Positions 32,167 to 39,592 of a stretch of 46,638 nucleotides of DNA are shown here, piece after piece (the first letter of the stretch is position 1; each line of letters opens with the position of its first letter). The notes beneath the pieces are model-generated. The model was not told the origin of the DNA and searched no databases. It saw only the letters and a list, made by a program, of their open reading frames with translations. The DNA lies in the NCBI GenBank assembly GCA_049422085.1, contig JBMSOD010000001.1, forward strand, positions 1-46,638, given 5' to 3'. The stretch is from UBA4615 sp049422085 (GTDB lineage Bacteria > Pseudomonadota > Gammaproteobacteria > Burkholderiales > Burkholderiaceae_E). Both the position numbers and the translations under genes were made by a program.

Positions 32167-33105
32167 TCAGCGCACAGGTCCGGATCGCTCGTACAACGGC
32201 ATGACCTTGGGTAGCGCGCCTTTCAGGGTATCGATGCGCGTGCCGTGGGCGGGATGGGTGGACAGGAACTGAGGGGGCTCGCCCTTGCTGGCTGCGGCCA
32301 TTTTTTCCCAGAGGCTGACCGCAGCCCGGGGGTCGTAACCGGCCCGCGCCGCAATGTCCATACCCACCAGATCGGCATCGGTTTCATCACCGCGGTTGAA
32401 GCTGAGCAGGGCAAGTTTGGAAGTGCCCTGCGCCAGCATGCCGCCCAGATCGCCGTAACCCAGCACCTGGGACAGGACCGAGGCCCCCAGGGTCGCGGCC
32501 TGGGCAACCCGCTCCTGGCCGACCCGCTCCCGTCCGTGTTCGAGCAGCGCATGGGCCATTTCGTGCCCCATGATCATGGCGATCTCGTCATCGGTCAGCT
32601 TGAGGCGCTCGATGATCCCGGTGAAGAACACCACCTTGCCTCCCGGCATGACGAAGGCATTGATGGTGTTCGATGCAATCAGGTTGACCTCCCAGCGCCA
32701 CTCGTTGGCTCGCGGGCTGAAACGTGCGGTATGCGGCATGAGGCGCTTTGCGATCCGGATCAGGCGCTGACGCTGCGGATGGTCGGCCGGGGCCAGCGCC
32801 CGCTTGGCCGACGCCTGCTCGAGCAGCTGCCGATACTGCAGGGCGCCCTGTTTCTCGAGGGCCTCGGAGGAGGCAAGCCCTGCAACGCGGCTGCGTTTGG
32901 GTACCGGGATACCGTCATGGCTCTCTTCCTTTTTCGTCTGCGATGCTGACGACGCTGCAGCGTCTCGCGCCGAGAGCTCGGGTGCCCAGAGGGTCATCAG
33001 GGCCGCAAGTGCGAGCGCGACGGCAAGGTGGCGCAGCCTGCGAAGACGGCGTCCTTCTTGCGCTGTGCCGCGGTGATTCGAAATGATCCTGATCGAATGA
33101 AGCAT
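32167..33105 (-). CDS. M48 family zinc metallopeptidase (LoiP/BepA-like)
   Basis: This 312-residue exported protease has an Arg-rich start followed by a hydrophobic segment (about 26-45) and 'LSARDA' as a likely signal cleavage site. The mature part has 'NTINAFVMPGGKVVFFTG', the zinc motif 'HEMAH' (181-185, with Glu182 catalytic) and the third ligand Glu241 in 'GDETDADLVG'. 'STHPAHGTR' near the end is typical of M48C enzymes of the periplasm such as LoiP, which act in outer-membrane quality control. It converges with the Bug-type gene and diverges from ampG. The substrate is unknown. Confidence 0.92.
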   Translation of the reverse strand: MLHSIRIISNHRGTAQEGRRLRRLRHLAVALALAALMTLWAPELSARDAAASSASQTKKEESHDGIPVPKRSRVAGLASSEALEKQGALQYRQLLEQASAKRALAPADHPQRQRLIRIAKRLMPHTARFSPRANEWRWEVNLIASNTINAFVMPGGKVVFFTGIIERLKLTDDEIAMIMGHEMAHALLEHGRERVGQERVAQAATLGASVLSQVLGYGDLGGMLAQGTSKLALLSFNRGDETDADLVGMDIAARAGYDPRAAVSLWEKMAAASKGEPPQFLSTHPAHGTRIDTLKGALPKVMPLYERSGPVR

Positions 33106-33129
33106 GAGGGTCAGTGAGGATGGGGACAG

Positions 33130-33171
33130 GGCGACGCCGTGAGGCCGTTCGGCGACGCCGCAAGGCTGTTC
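33130..33171. repeat. Two-copy 21-base tandem direct repeat
   Basis: Unit 1 (33130-33150) and unit 2 (33151-33171) abut exactly and match at 18 of 21 bases; the unit begins GGCGACGCCG. They lie in the 106-base divergent gap between the M48 protease and ampG, just upstream of a TACACT -10-like string at 33188-33193. A direct-repeat operator or a simple duplication are both possible. Confidence 0.75.
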
Positions 33172-33211
33172 CTATTTTGGGGCAGCGTACACTGGCGCAA
33201 GCGTTTTCCCC

Positions 33212-34708
33212 ATGACCCATCCTGCCCATTCATCGCGCAGCACACTGGCTGCGGTCTTTGCCTCGCGCCGCATGGCCGCCATGCTGGGGCTCGGCTTTTC
33301 AAGCGGCCTGCCGCTGGCCCTGTCGGCCGGCACCCTGCAGGCCTGGCTGACTGTCGAGGGCATCGATATCAAGACCATCGGGCTCTTTGCGCTGGTAGGC
33401 CTGCCCTACACCTTCAAATTCGTCTGGGCGCCACTGCTCGACCGGTTCGAGCCGTCCTGGCTCGGACGTCGCCGGGCCTGGTTACTCGTCACCCAGCTGT
33501 TGCTGTCCGGCATCTGTCTTGCGATGTCCACACTGGATCCGGTCGCATCGATCGGACTGCTCGGTGGACTGGCGGTGGCCATGGCCTTTCTTTCCGCCTC
33601 GCAGGACATCGTGTTCGATGCCTACCGTGCTGATCTGCTGGGTCCCCATGAGCGGGGCGCTGGGGCAGCGGTCTCGGTGCTGGGCTACAGGCTGGCGATG
33701 CTGGTCTCAGGCGGGCTTGCCCTGATTCTGGCCGACCAGTGGCTCGGCTGGTCGGGGGCCTACCAGGTCATGGCGGTGCTGTTCGTCCTGATGGCGATCC
33801 TGACCCTCCTTGTGCCCCGATTGGCTGCTCAGGCTCCGCTGGCCCGGGATGCACGTGACACGGCGTCAGCCGAATGGAAAGGCTTCGTCGCCATGCTGCT
33901 GGCAGGAGGACTGACCGCCTGGGTGCTTCATGGCCTTGGAGCGGCGGTCCTGCCCGAGGGGGCAAGCCGCTTCCTGCGTCTGGGGGTCGACACGGCGATG
34001 ATCCTGGGCGCCTGTGCTGCAGGCCTGGGCGCAGCACGATGGGCAGGTTTCCCATCCTTCGTACAGCCTTGGGATGCCTTCTTCTCGCGGCGGCATGCGC
34101 TTGCGCTGCTCGCGATGATCGTGCTCTACAAGCTGGGAGATGCCTTCGCAGGAAGCCTGTCCACCGCCTTTCTGATCCGTGGTGCAGGGTTCAGCGCAAC
34201 CGAGGTGGGCGCGGTCAACAAGGCACTGGGCCTGATTGCCACCATTGTCGGGGCGCTGGCTGGGGGCGCCTTGCTCACCCGCGTCCGGCTGTATCCGGCG
34301 CTGATGATCTTCGGCGTGCTTCAGGCGGTCTCGAATCTCGGCTACTGGCTGATCGCTGTGAGCCCGAAGAGCCATGGCCTGATGGCTGCTGCCATCGGGA
34401 TCGAGAACCTCTGCGGCGGACTGGGGACTGCGGCTTTCGTGGCCTTTCTCATGGGGCTGACCGACGCCCGGTTTTCGGCTGCGCAGTACGCGTTGCTGTC
34501 TGCGCTGGCTGCGGTGGGCAGGGTCTATGTCGGGCCGAGCGCGGGCGTGATGGTCGAGGCCTTCGGGTGGCCGACCTTCTTCCTGCTGACGGTGCTGGCT
34601 GCACTGCCCGGGCTGCTCGTGCTGCGTCTGTTGCGTCAGGACGTAAATGAGATCGATGCCCGTCAGCGTGAGGATGCCCGCAGCAGCGAACGCGCATCAG
34701 GCGCCTGA
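33212..34708 (+). CDS. ampG: AmpG-like muropeptide permease (MFS)
   Basis: AmpG imports GlcNAc-anhydroMurNAc peptides for cell-wall recycling. This 498-residue protein shows about 12-14 hydrophobic segments and the family landmarks 'LGFSSGLPLALSAGTLQAWL' near the N-terminus, 'VGLPYTFKFVWAPLLDR', 'SASQDIVFDAYRADLL' and 'LYKLGDAFAGSLSTAFL' with the conserved Asp. These AmpG features separate it from other major facilitators. The C-terminal 30 residues are charged and hydrophilic. It stands alone as a plus-strand gene after the divergent M48 protease. Confidence 0.92.
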   Translation: MTHPAHSSRSTLAAVFASRRMAAMLGLGFSSGLPLALSAGTLQAWLTVEGIDIKTIGLFALVGLPYTFKFVWAPLLDRFEPSWLGRRRAWLLVTQLLLSGICLAMSTLDPVASIGLLGGLAVAMAFLSASQDIVFDAYRADLLGPHERGAGAAVSVLGYRLAMLVSGGLALILADQWLGWSGAYQVMAVLFVLMAILTLLVPRLAAQAPLARDARDTASAEWKGFVAMLLAGGLTAWVLHGLGAAVLPEGASRFLRLGVDTAMILGACAAGLGAARWAGFPSFVQPWDAFFSRRHALALLAMIVLYKLGDAFAGSLSTAFLIRGAGFSATEVGAVNKALGLIATIVGALAGGALLTRVRLYPALMIFGVLQAVSNLGYWLIAVSPKSHGLMAAAIGIENLCGGLGTAAFVAFLMGLTDARFSAAQYALLSALAAVGRVYVGPSAGVMVEAFGWPTFFLLTVLAALPGLLVLRLLRQDVNEIDARQREDARSSERASGA

Positions 34709-34817
34709 TCCGGGCGGGATGCAGGCCTGTTCTGCCTGGACCCGGCCGCCAGTCCTTGCATGAAGGGCGGCTCGGTCGGGTGTCGGTCGCCTGTGTGGTG
34801 TCGATCGCGCTTGGCGC

Positions 34818-34823
34818 TATGAT
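34818..34823 (+). promoter_or_regulatory. Possible -10 element for the Liv operon
   Basis: TATGAT lies 43 bases before the start of the binding-protein gene, within a 158-base gap. No good -35 is seen at 16-18 bases upstream. A short hairpin GGGCG-TTC-CGCCC follows at about 34827-34839 and would sit near the 5' end of the transcript. I see nothing else in the gap. Confidence 0.3.
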
Positions 34824-34866
34824 CCGGGCGTTCCGCCCCAAAAATCACCAACGAGGAGAACTCACC

Positions 34867-36099
34867 ATGAGTTTTGATCGCCGGCAGTTCCATCAGGCCA
34901 GTCTGGGCCTGGGTACCGCAGCCGCCGCTGCGCCCGCCATCAGCCGCGCACAGAATCGCGCTCTCAAGGTGGGCGTGCTCCTGCCCCGGTCGGGCGTGCT
35001 CGCCTTTGTGGGTCAGTCGTGCCAGATGGGCGCCGACATTGCGCCGGGCCTCATCAAGCAGATGCTGGGCGTTGACGTGCAGCTGATGAACGCTGACATC
35101 GAGAGCAACGTCGAAGTCGCTCGTGCCCGGGCCGAAAAGCTGATCAATGATGGCGCTCAGGTGCTGGTGGGACCGTTTGATTCGGGTGCGGCCATCGCCA
35201 TTGCCCAGGTCGCCGAGCAGCGCAAGGTGCCCTTCGTGGTCAACATCGCTGCTGCGCCCCAGATCACCGAACAGGGCTACAAGTACACCTTCCGCAATTT
35301 CCCGACCTCGATCGAGCTCATCCGCAACGGCTTGGCGCTCTATCGGGATCTGTTCCAGGCCACGAACGCAGCCCCCCGCACGGCCGTGTTCATGCATGTG
35401 AACGACACCTTCGGGCAGGCCAACCGCAAGGCCATCGACGCGATCCTGCCGACGCTCGATTACCTCCCCTTCAAGGTGGTCGAAACCATTTCCTATGATC
35501 CGGCCGCTCGCGACCTGTCGCTCGAAGTGGGCAAGGCCAAGGCGACCAAGGCCGATTTCATCATGCTGGTCAGCCGTCTCAATGACGCCATCCTGCTGAT
35601 GCGCGAACTGGTCAAGCAGCGCTGGTCGCCTCAGGCGGTCATGAGCCCGGGATCGCCCGGCATGTACGAGGCCCAGTTCTACAAGGCGCTGGGCAAGTAC
35701 AGCGACTACTGCATCTCCAATGTGCCCTGGTATGACCCCAAGGCAGCCCTGACTGCCCGGGTGGAGGCTGCATTTGACAAGGCCTTCCCCAAGGACAAGC
35801 TCATGTATCACGCACTGAACGTGGGCTATACCTTCGAGGCCCTGCTGATCGCTGCCGATGCATTCAAGCGGGCGGGGAGCGCTGACGGTACAGCCATCGC
35901 CGATGCCCTGCGCAAGACCGACATTACCGAGCGCATGATGCTTGGCGGTCCGATCCGTTTCAACGCCAAAGGCCAGAACACCAATCAGGCTTCGGCGTGC
36001 ATCCAGAACCGGGACGGCAAGCCGGTGGTGGTTCTGCCCAAGGTCTCGGCGCAGGCCGCGCCGGTGTATCCCGTGCCCGACTGGTCCAAGCGCGGCTGA
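34867..36099 (+). CDS. Liv-type ABC transporter substrate-binding protein
   Basis: This 410-residue periplasmic binding protein of the branched-chain amino acid/amide family has a twin-arginine-like signal ('DRRQFHQASLGLG' with an Ala-rich core, ending near 'ISRAQN'). 'KVGVLLPRSGVLAFVGQSCQMGA' (two short parts, residues about 34-56) opens the first lobe, and 'DIESNVEVARARAEKLI' and 'GPFDSGAAIA' follow. The ligand could be an amino acid, aromatic acid or amide; neighbouring degradation genes suggest an omega-amino acid, which is inference. AGGAGA lies 9 bases before the ATG. The stop overlaps the livH start (TGATG). Confidence 0.93.
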   Translation: MSFDRRQFHQASLGLGTAAAAAPAISRAQNRALKVGVLLPRSGVLAFVGQSCQMGADIAPGLIKQMLGVDVQLMNADIESNVEVARARAEKLINDGAQVLVGPFDSGAAIAIAQVAEQRKVPFVVNIAAAPQITEQGYKYTFRNFPTSIELIRNGLALYRDLFQATNAAPRTAVFMHVNDTFGQANRKAIDAILPTLDYLPFKVVETISYDPAARDLSLEVGKAKATKADFIMLVSRLNDAILLMRELVKQRWSPQAVMSPGSPGMYEAQFYKALGKYSDYCISNVPWYDPKAALTARVEAAFDKAFPKDKLMYHALNVGYTFEALLIAADAFKRAGSADGTAIADALRKTDITERMMLGGPIRFNAKGQNTNQASACIQNRDGKPVVVLPKVSAQAAPVYPVPDWSKRG

Positions 36100-36968
36100 T
36101 GTCCTACGACGCGATCGCCAACATCGTCCTGGGCGGCCTGCTGACCGGGCTCGTCTATGGACTGATGGCGCTGGGCCTGTCGGTCATCTATGGCGTGGTG
36201 CGCATCGTGAACTTCGCGCATGGCGAGTTGATGGCCGTGGCCATGTATGCAGCGGTGGTGGCCTTTGCTGCTGCCGGCATCGATCCGCTCTGGATGCTGG
36301 TGCCGGTGGCGGGGGTGTTCTTCGGGCTGGGCTATGTGCTGCAGCGCGGCCTGATCAATCCCTTCATCCATCGTCCCGAGCATTCGCAGTTCATGCTTCT
36401 CATGGCGGTCGCGCTGATCCTGGTCAATGGCCTGCTGGTCATCTTTGGCCCGGATGCCTTGAGCGTGCAGGTGGATTACTCGCTCGACTCCTATGCACTG
36501 GGTCCGATCATTGTCGACAAGGTGCGTGTCATCTGCGCGGGAGTCGCGGTCCTGGCCTGTGCTGCGCTGTTTGGCATTTTCAGATTCACGCCTTTCGGCA
36601 AGGCGATACGTGCCTGTGCCGACAATCTGCTTGGCGCCGAGGTGGTCGGCCTGAATGTGCGGCATCTGTATGCCATTACCTTCGGACTGGGAACCGCCTG
36701 TGTCGGCATTGCCGGCTGCCTGCTCAGCATGCTGGGCGATGTCACACCCAATTCCGGGCCGGCGTTCACGCTGCTGGCCTTCGTGATCGTGATCATTGGC
36801 GGGCTGGGCTCCATGACTGGCGCGCTGGCGGGCGGGGTGTTGATCGGCGTCAGCGAGGCGGTGGCCGGCCTGGTGATCACACCTTCGGCCAAGAGCATGC
36901 TCTCCTTTGCGCTGCTGATCGCGGTGCTGGCGCTGCGCCCGCAGGGCCTGTTCGGCCGCTCGGCCTGA
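36099..36968 (+). CDS. livH: Liv-type ABC transporter permease (LivH)
   Basis: This 289-residue inner-membrane permease has about eight hydrophobic helices. The N-terminal 'GGLLTGLVYGLMALGLSVIYG' region, 'VVRIVNFAHGELMAV' and the C-terminal coupling/loop segment 'GGLGSMTGALAGGVLIG' are LivH hallmarks. 'FTPFGKAIRACADN' is the cytoplasmic loop that contacts the ATPases. The start overlaps the binding-protein stop by one base. livM begins 11 bases downstream. Confidence 0.94.
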   Translation: MSYDAIANIVLGGLLTGLVYGLMALGLSVIYGVVRIVNFAHGELMAVAMYAAVVAFAAAGIDPLWMLVPVAGVFFGLGYVLQRGLINPFIHRPEHSQFMLLMAVALILVNGLLVIFGPDALSVQVDYSLDSYALGPIIVDKVRVICAGVAVLACAALFGIFRFTPFGKAIRACADNLLGAEVVGLNVRHLYAITFGLGTACVGIAGCLLSMLGDVTPNSGPAFTLLAFVIVIIGGLGSMTGALAGGVLIGVSEAVAGLVITPSAKSMLSFALLIAVLALRPQGLFGRSA

Positions 36969-36979
36969 GTCTGCGCGGC

Positions 36980-38041
36980 ATGAAGCTCCTGGCTCTGTTG
37001 CGCGACTGGCTTGCACAATCACCCGCGCGCTCGCGCAACGCCCTGCTTGTGCTGCTCGGCGTGCTGTTGCTGCTCCCCCTGGGTCTTGATCGCTACCTGA
37101 TTTCAGTCCTGATCCTGGTGCTCTATTTCGCCTTCGTCGGACAGGCCTGGAACATCATGATGGGGTTCTGCGGCCAGCTTTCGCTGGGCCATGCGCTCTA
37201 TGTCGGGCTGGGCGCGTATACCTCGGCGGCGCTCTTTCATCATTTCGGCGTGGTGCCCTGGCTGGGCGCGCTGGTCGCGGTGATGGTGTGCGTGGGTGTG
37301 GCCTCGATCATCGGCTGGCTGGCCTTTCGGTTCGGCATCTCGGGCACCTATTTCGCGCTGCTGACCATCGCTTTTGCGGAGTTCACCCGGATCGGATTCG
37401 ATCACTTCGGCTGGGTTGGCGGCTCGGGCGGCTTTTTCCTGAAGGTGGTCCAGCAGGACCAGGCCGACTGGCTCAATCTGCGCGGCGGGCCGACCCTGTT
37501 TTACTACCTCGCCCTGGGCCTTGCGGTGCTGGGCTTCGTGGTGTCGGCGCTTGTACTCCATGGCCGTGCGGGCTATTTCTTTCGTGCCATTCGAGACAAC
37601 GAGGAGGCCGCGCGTGCGGCAGGCGTAAACACCTTCCGCTACAAGATGCTCGCCGTCCAGATCTCGGCGGGTCTGACCGCACTGGCGGGCGTGTTCTTCG
37701 CCTTTTTCTACAACAATCTGTTTCCCGAGCAGATTTTCAATATCGGCCGCTCCATCGAGATCATCCTCGCCCCCATCATCGGCGGTGTTGGAACCCTCTT
37801 TGGTCCGATCCTGGGGGCAGCGGTGCTGACGCTGCTCTCCGAGGGACTCACGCATGCGCTTGCGGCCACCGGCCACGAGATTCCGGGCGTGAAGCAGATT
37901 CTCTATGGTGTCGCGCTCGGTGTGGCGATCATGTTCATGCCTCACGGGATCTGGCCCTGGCTTGCGCAGCGTCTGGGTTTCAGTCGGCATGGCGAGCAGG
38001 CGCCGGCAAGGAGCGAGGTTGAGGAGGACCGCCGTGCTTGA
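36980..38041 (+). CDS. livM: Liv-type ABC transporter permease (LivM)
   Basis: This 353-residue second permease of the importer has a basic N-terminus and then helices beginning 'LLVLLGVLLLLPLGL'. The family motifs 'GFCGQLSLGHALYVGLGAY', 'FRAIRDNEEAARAAGVN' (cytoplasmic coupling loop) and 'GGVGTLFGPILGAAVLT' are present. The end of the gene overlaps the GTG start of livG by 8 bases. The C-terminal 20 residues are hydrophilic and acidic/basic mixed. Confidence 0.94.
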   Translation: MKLLALLRDWLAQSPARSRNALLVLLGVLLLLPLGLDRYLISVLILVLYFAFVGQAWNIMMGFCGQLSLGHALYVGLGAYTSAALFHHFGVVPWLGALVAVMVCVGVASIIGWLAFRFGISGTYFALLTIAFAEFTRIGFDHFGWVGGSGGFFLKVVQQDQADWLNLRGGPTLFYYLALGLAVLGFVVSALVLHGRAGYFFRAIRDNEEAARAAGVNTFRYKMLAVQISAGLTALAGVFFAFFYNNLFPEQIFNIGRSIEIILAPIIGGVGTLFGPILGAAVLTLLSEGLTHALAATGHEIPGVKQILYGVALGVAIMFMPHGIWPWLAQRLGFSRHGEQAPARSEVEEDRRA

Positions 38042-38753
38042 GGTGCACAGCGCAAGCAAGCGATTCCGTGGCGTGAAGGCGGTCACCGGGGCCAGCCTCG
38101 AGGTGCGAAAGGGTGAAATCGTTGCCTTGATCGGTCCCAATGGGGCGGGCAAGACCACCCTGTTCAACCTGATTGCGGGCGCCTTGACGCCCAATGAGGG
38201 TCGTATTGTTTTCGAAGGCAGGGACATCACCGGTCTGCGTCCGGATCAGGTGTGCGCCGTCGGTATCGGACGGACCTTTCAGATCGTCAAGCCCTTTGCA
38301 GACATGACCGTGCTCGAAAATGCCATGGTCGGCGGCTTCAGGGGGACATCGGATCTGCGGGTTGCCCGTCGTCGTGCAGACGGCGCACTTGAAGCGCTGG
38401 GCATGCAGGCCTTGCGCGACCGCCCCGCGGCCAGTCTCACCCTGCCCGATCGCAAGCGCCTCGAAGTGGCTCGCGCCCTGGCGACCGAACCACGTCTGCT
38501 GCTGCTCGATGAGGTCATGGCAGGCCTGAGGCCCACCGAAACCGATCGCATGGTCGAGGCTTTTCGCAGGCTCAATCGCGAGACGGGGATCACCATCCTG
38601 CTGATCGAGCATGTCATGCGTGCGGTCATGGCCCTGGCCCAGCGCGTCTATGTGCTGAATCACGGCGAGATCATCGCCCATGGCGAACCCGCTGACGTGG
38701 TCAAGGACCCGAAGGTGCTCGAGAGCTATCTCGGCGCGGAGGCCTTCGAATGA
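38034..38753 (+). CDS. livG: Liv-type ABC transporter ATPase (LivG), atypical signature motif
   Basis: This 239-residue ATPase starts at GTG (38034) with GAGGAGG about 6 bases upstream, overlapping livM. The Walker A is 'GPNGAGKTT' (34-42), the Walker B 'LLLLDE' (155-160), and the switch His193 is in 'IEHVM'. The ABC signature, normally LSxGxxR, reads 'LTLPDRKR' (135-142), and the D-loop 'VMAGL' replaces the usual 'PAAGL'. This form occurs in a subgroup of Liv-type ATPases as far as I recall, so it may be functional when paired with the canonical LivF. No other defect is seen. Confidence 0.92.
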   Translation: MLEVHSASKRFRGVKAVTGASLEVRKGEIVALIGPNGAGKTTLFNLIAGALTPNEGRIVFEGRDITGLRPDQVCAVGIGRTFQIVKPFADMTVLENAMVGGFRGTSDLRVARRRADGALEALGMQALRDRPAASLTLPDRKRLEVARALATEPRLLLLDEVMAGLRPTETDRMVEAFRRLNRETGITILLIEHVMRAVMALAQRVYVLNHGEIIAHGEPADVVKDPKVLESYLGAEAFE

Positions 38754-39529
38754 ATGGCGCTGTCGTGGGTGACCCTGCAATGAACACCGCTGCACCGAAC
38801 ACCGCTGCATCGAACACCACTCCGATGATCGAGGTGCGCGATCTGAGTGTGGCCTATGGCGATGCGATCGCGCTCGATGCAGTGTCGATCGATGTCCGTG
38901 CGCATGAAATCGTGGCCATTGTGGGAGCCAACGGGGCGGGCAAGACCACCCTGATCCGGACCATTGCGGGCATTCTTGCGCCGCGCTCGGGTCGCATCCA
39001 CTTCGAGGGCGAGCCGATCACGGGTCTGGGCAGTCACCGGGTCTGCAACCTGGGCATCGGACAGGTTGCTGAAGGACGGCAGGTCTTTCCCACCATGACC
39101 GTGCTCGAGAACCTCGAGATCGGCGGCATGCTGCCGCGCGCGCGGGCCGGTGCCCGCCAGACCCTGGATCGGGTCTTTGCGCTCTACCCCCGGCTCGCCG
39201 AGCGTCGGGGTCAGCTCGCGGGAACCCTCTCCGGTGGGGAACAGCAGATGCTGGCCATCGGCCGCTGCCTGATGGGCGCCCCACGGCTCATCATGTTCGA
39301 TGAGCCCTCTCTCGGTCTGGCCCCTGCCATTGTGAGCGAGGTGCTGGCCACCATCGCCGACCTGCATCGAGAGGGCATCACCATCATCCTGGTCGAGCAG
39401 AATGTCGCCGCTTCGCTCAGGCTCGCCCATCGGGCCTATGTCCTTGAGAACGGCACCGTGGCGCTGCAGGGCAGCGGACAAGACCTGCTGCACGACCCAA
39501 GGGTGCGCGAAGCCTACATGGGGCTCTGA
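38750..39529 (+). CDS. livF: Liv-type ABC transporter ATPase (LivF)
   Basis: The canonical partner ATPase has 259 residues. Walker A is 'GANGAGKTT', followed by 'GQVAEGRQVFPTMTVLENL', the intact signature 'LSGGEQQM' and Walker B 'LIMFDEPSLGL'. The start at 38750 overlaps the livG stop as ATGA and has GGAGG 7 bases upstream. This adds about 25 residues before the usual 'MIEVRDLSVAYG' beginning at 38825. Those extra residues come from three near-identical 15-base units encoding NTAAP, NTAAS and NTTPM. It is the last gene of the importer operon. Confidence 0.93.
   Translation: MNGAVVGDPAMNTAAPNTAASNTTPMIEVRDLSVAYGDAIALDAVSIDVRAHEIVAIVGANGAGKTTLIRTIAGILAPRSGRIHFEGEPITGLGSHRVCNLGIGQVAEGRQVFPTMTVLENLEIGGMLPRARAGARQTLDRVFALYPRLAERRGQLAGTLSGGEQQMLAIGRCLMGAPRLIMFDEPSLGLAPAIVSEVLATIADLHREGITIILVEQNVAASLRLAHRAYVLENGTVALQGSGQDLLHDPRVREAYMGL
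38782..38826 (+). repeat. Three-unit 15-base tandem repeat in livF 5' end
   Basis: Units at 38782-38796, 38797-38811 and 38812-38826 begin GAACACC; the first two differ at one base and the third has diverged more. The length keeps the livF frame, so copy-number change would only lengthen or shorten the N-terminal extension. Confidence 0.8.
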
Positions 39530-39562
39530 TCCGATCCGGGTGCCGATCACGGCAGCGGCTGT

Positions 39563-39568
39563 TATAGT
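39563..39568 (+). promoter_or_regulatory. Possible -10 element for the aminotransferase gene
   Basis: TATAGT lies 24 bases before the ATG in the 63-base gap after livF, preceded by a small inverted repeat GCCG-ATCA-CGGC. Any transcript would begin about 18 bases before the start codon. The GGAG at 39582-39585 serves as the ribosome-binding site. The -35 is not convincing, and read-through from the Liv operon is equally possible. Confidence 0.35.
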
Positions 39569-39592
39569 CCCCGGCTGAACCGGAGACGCCTC

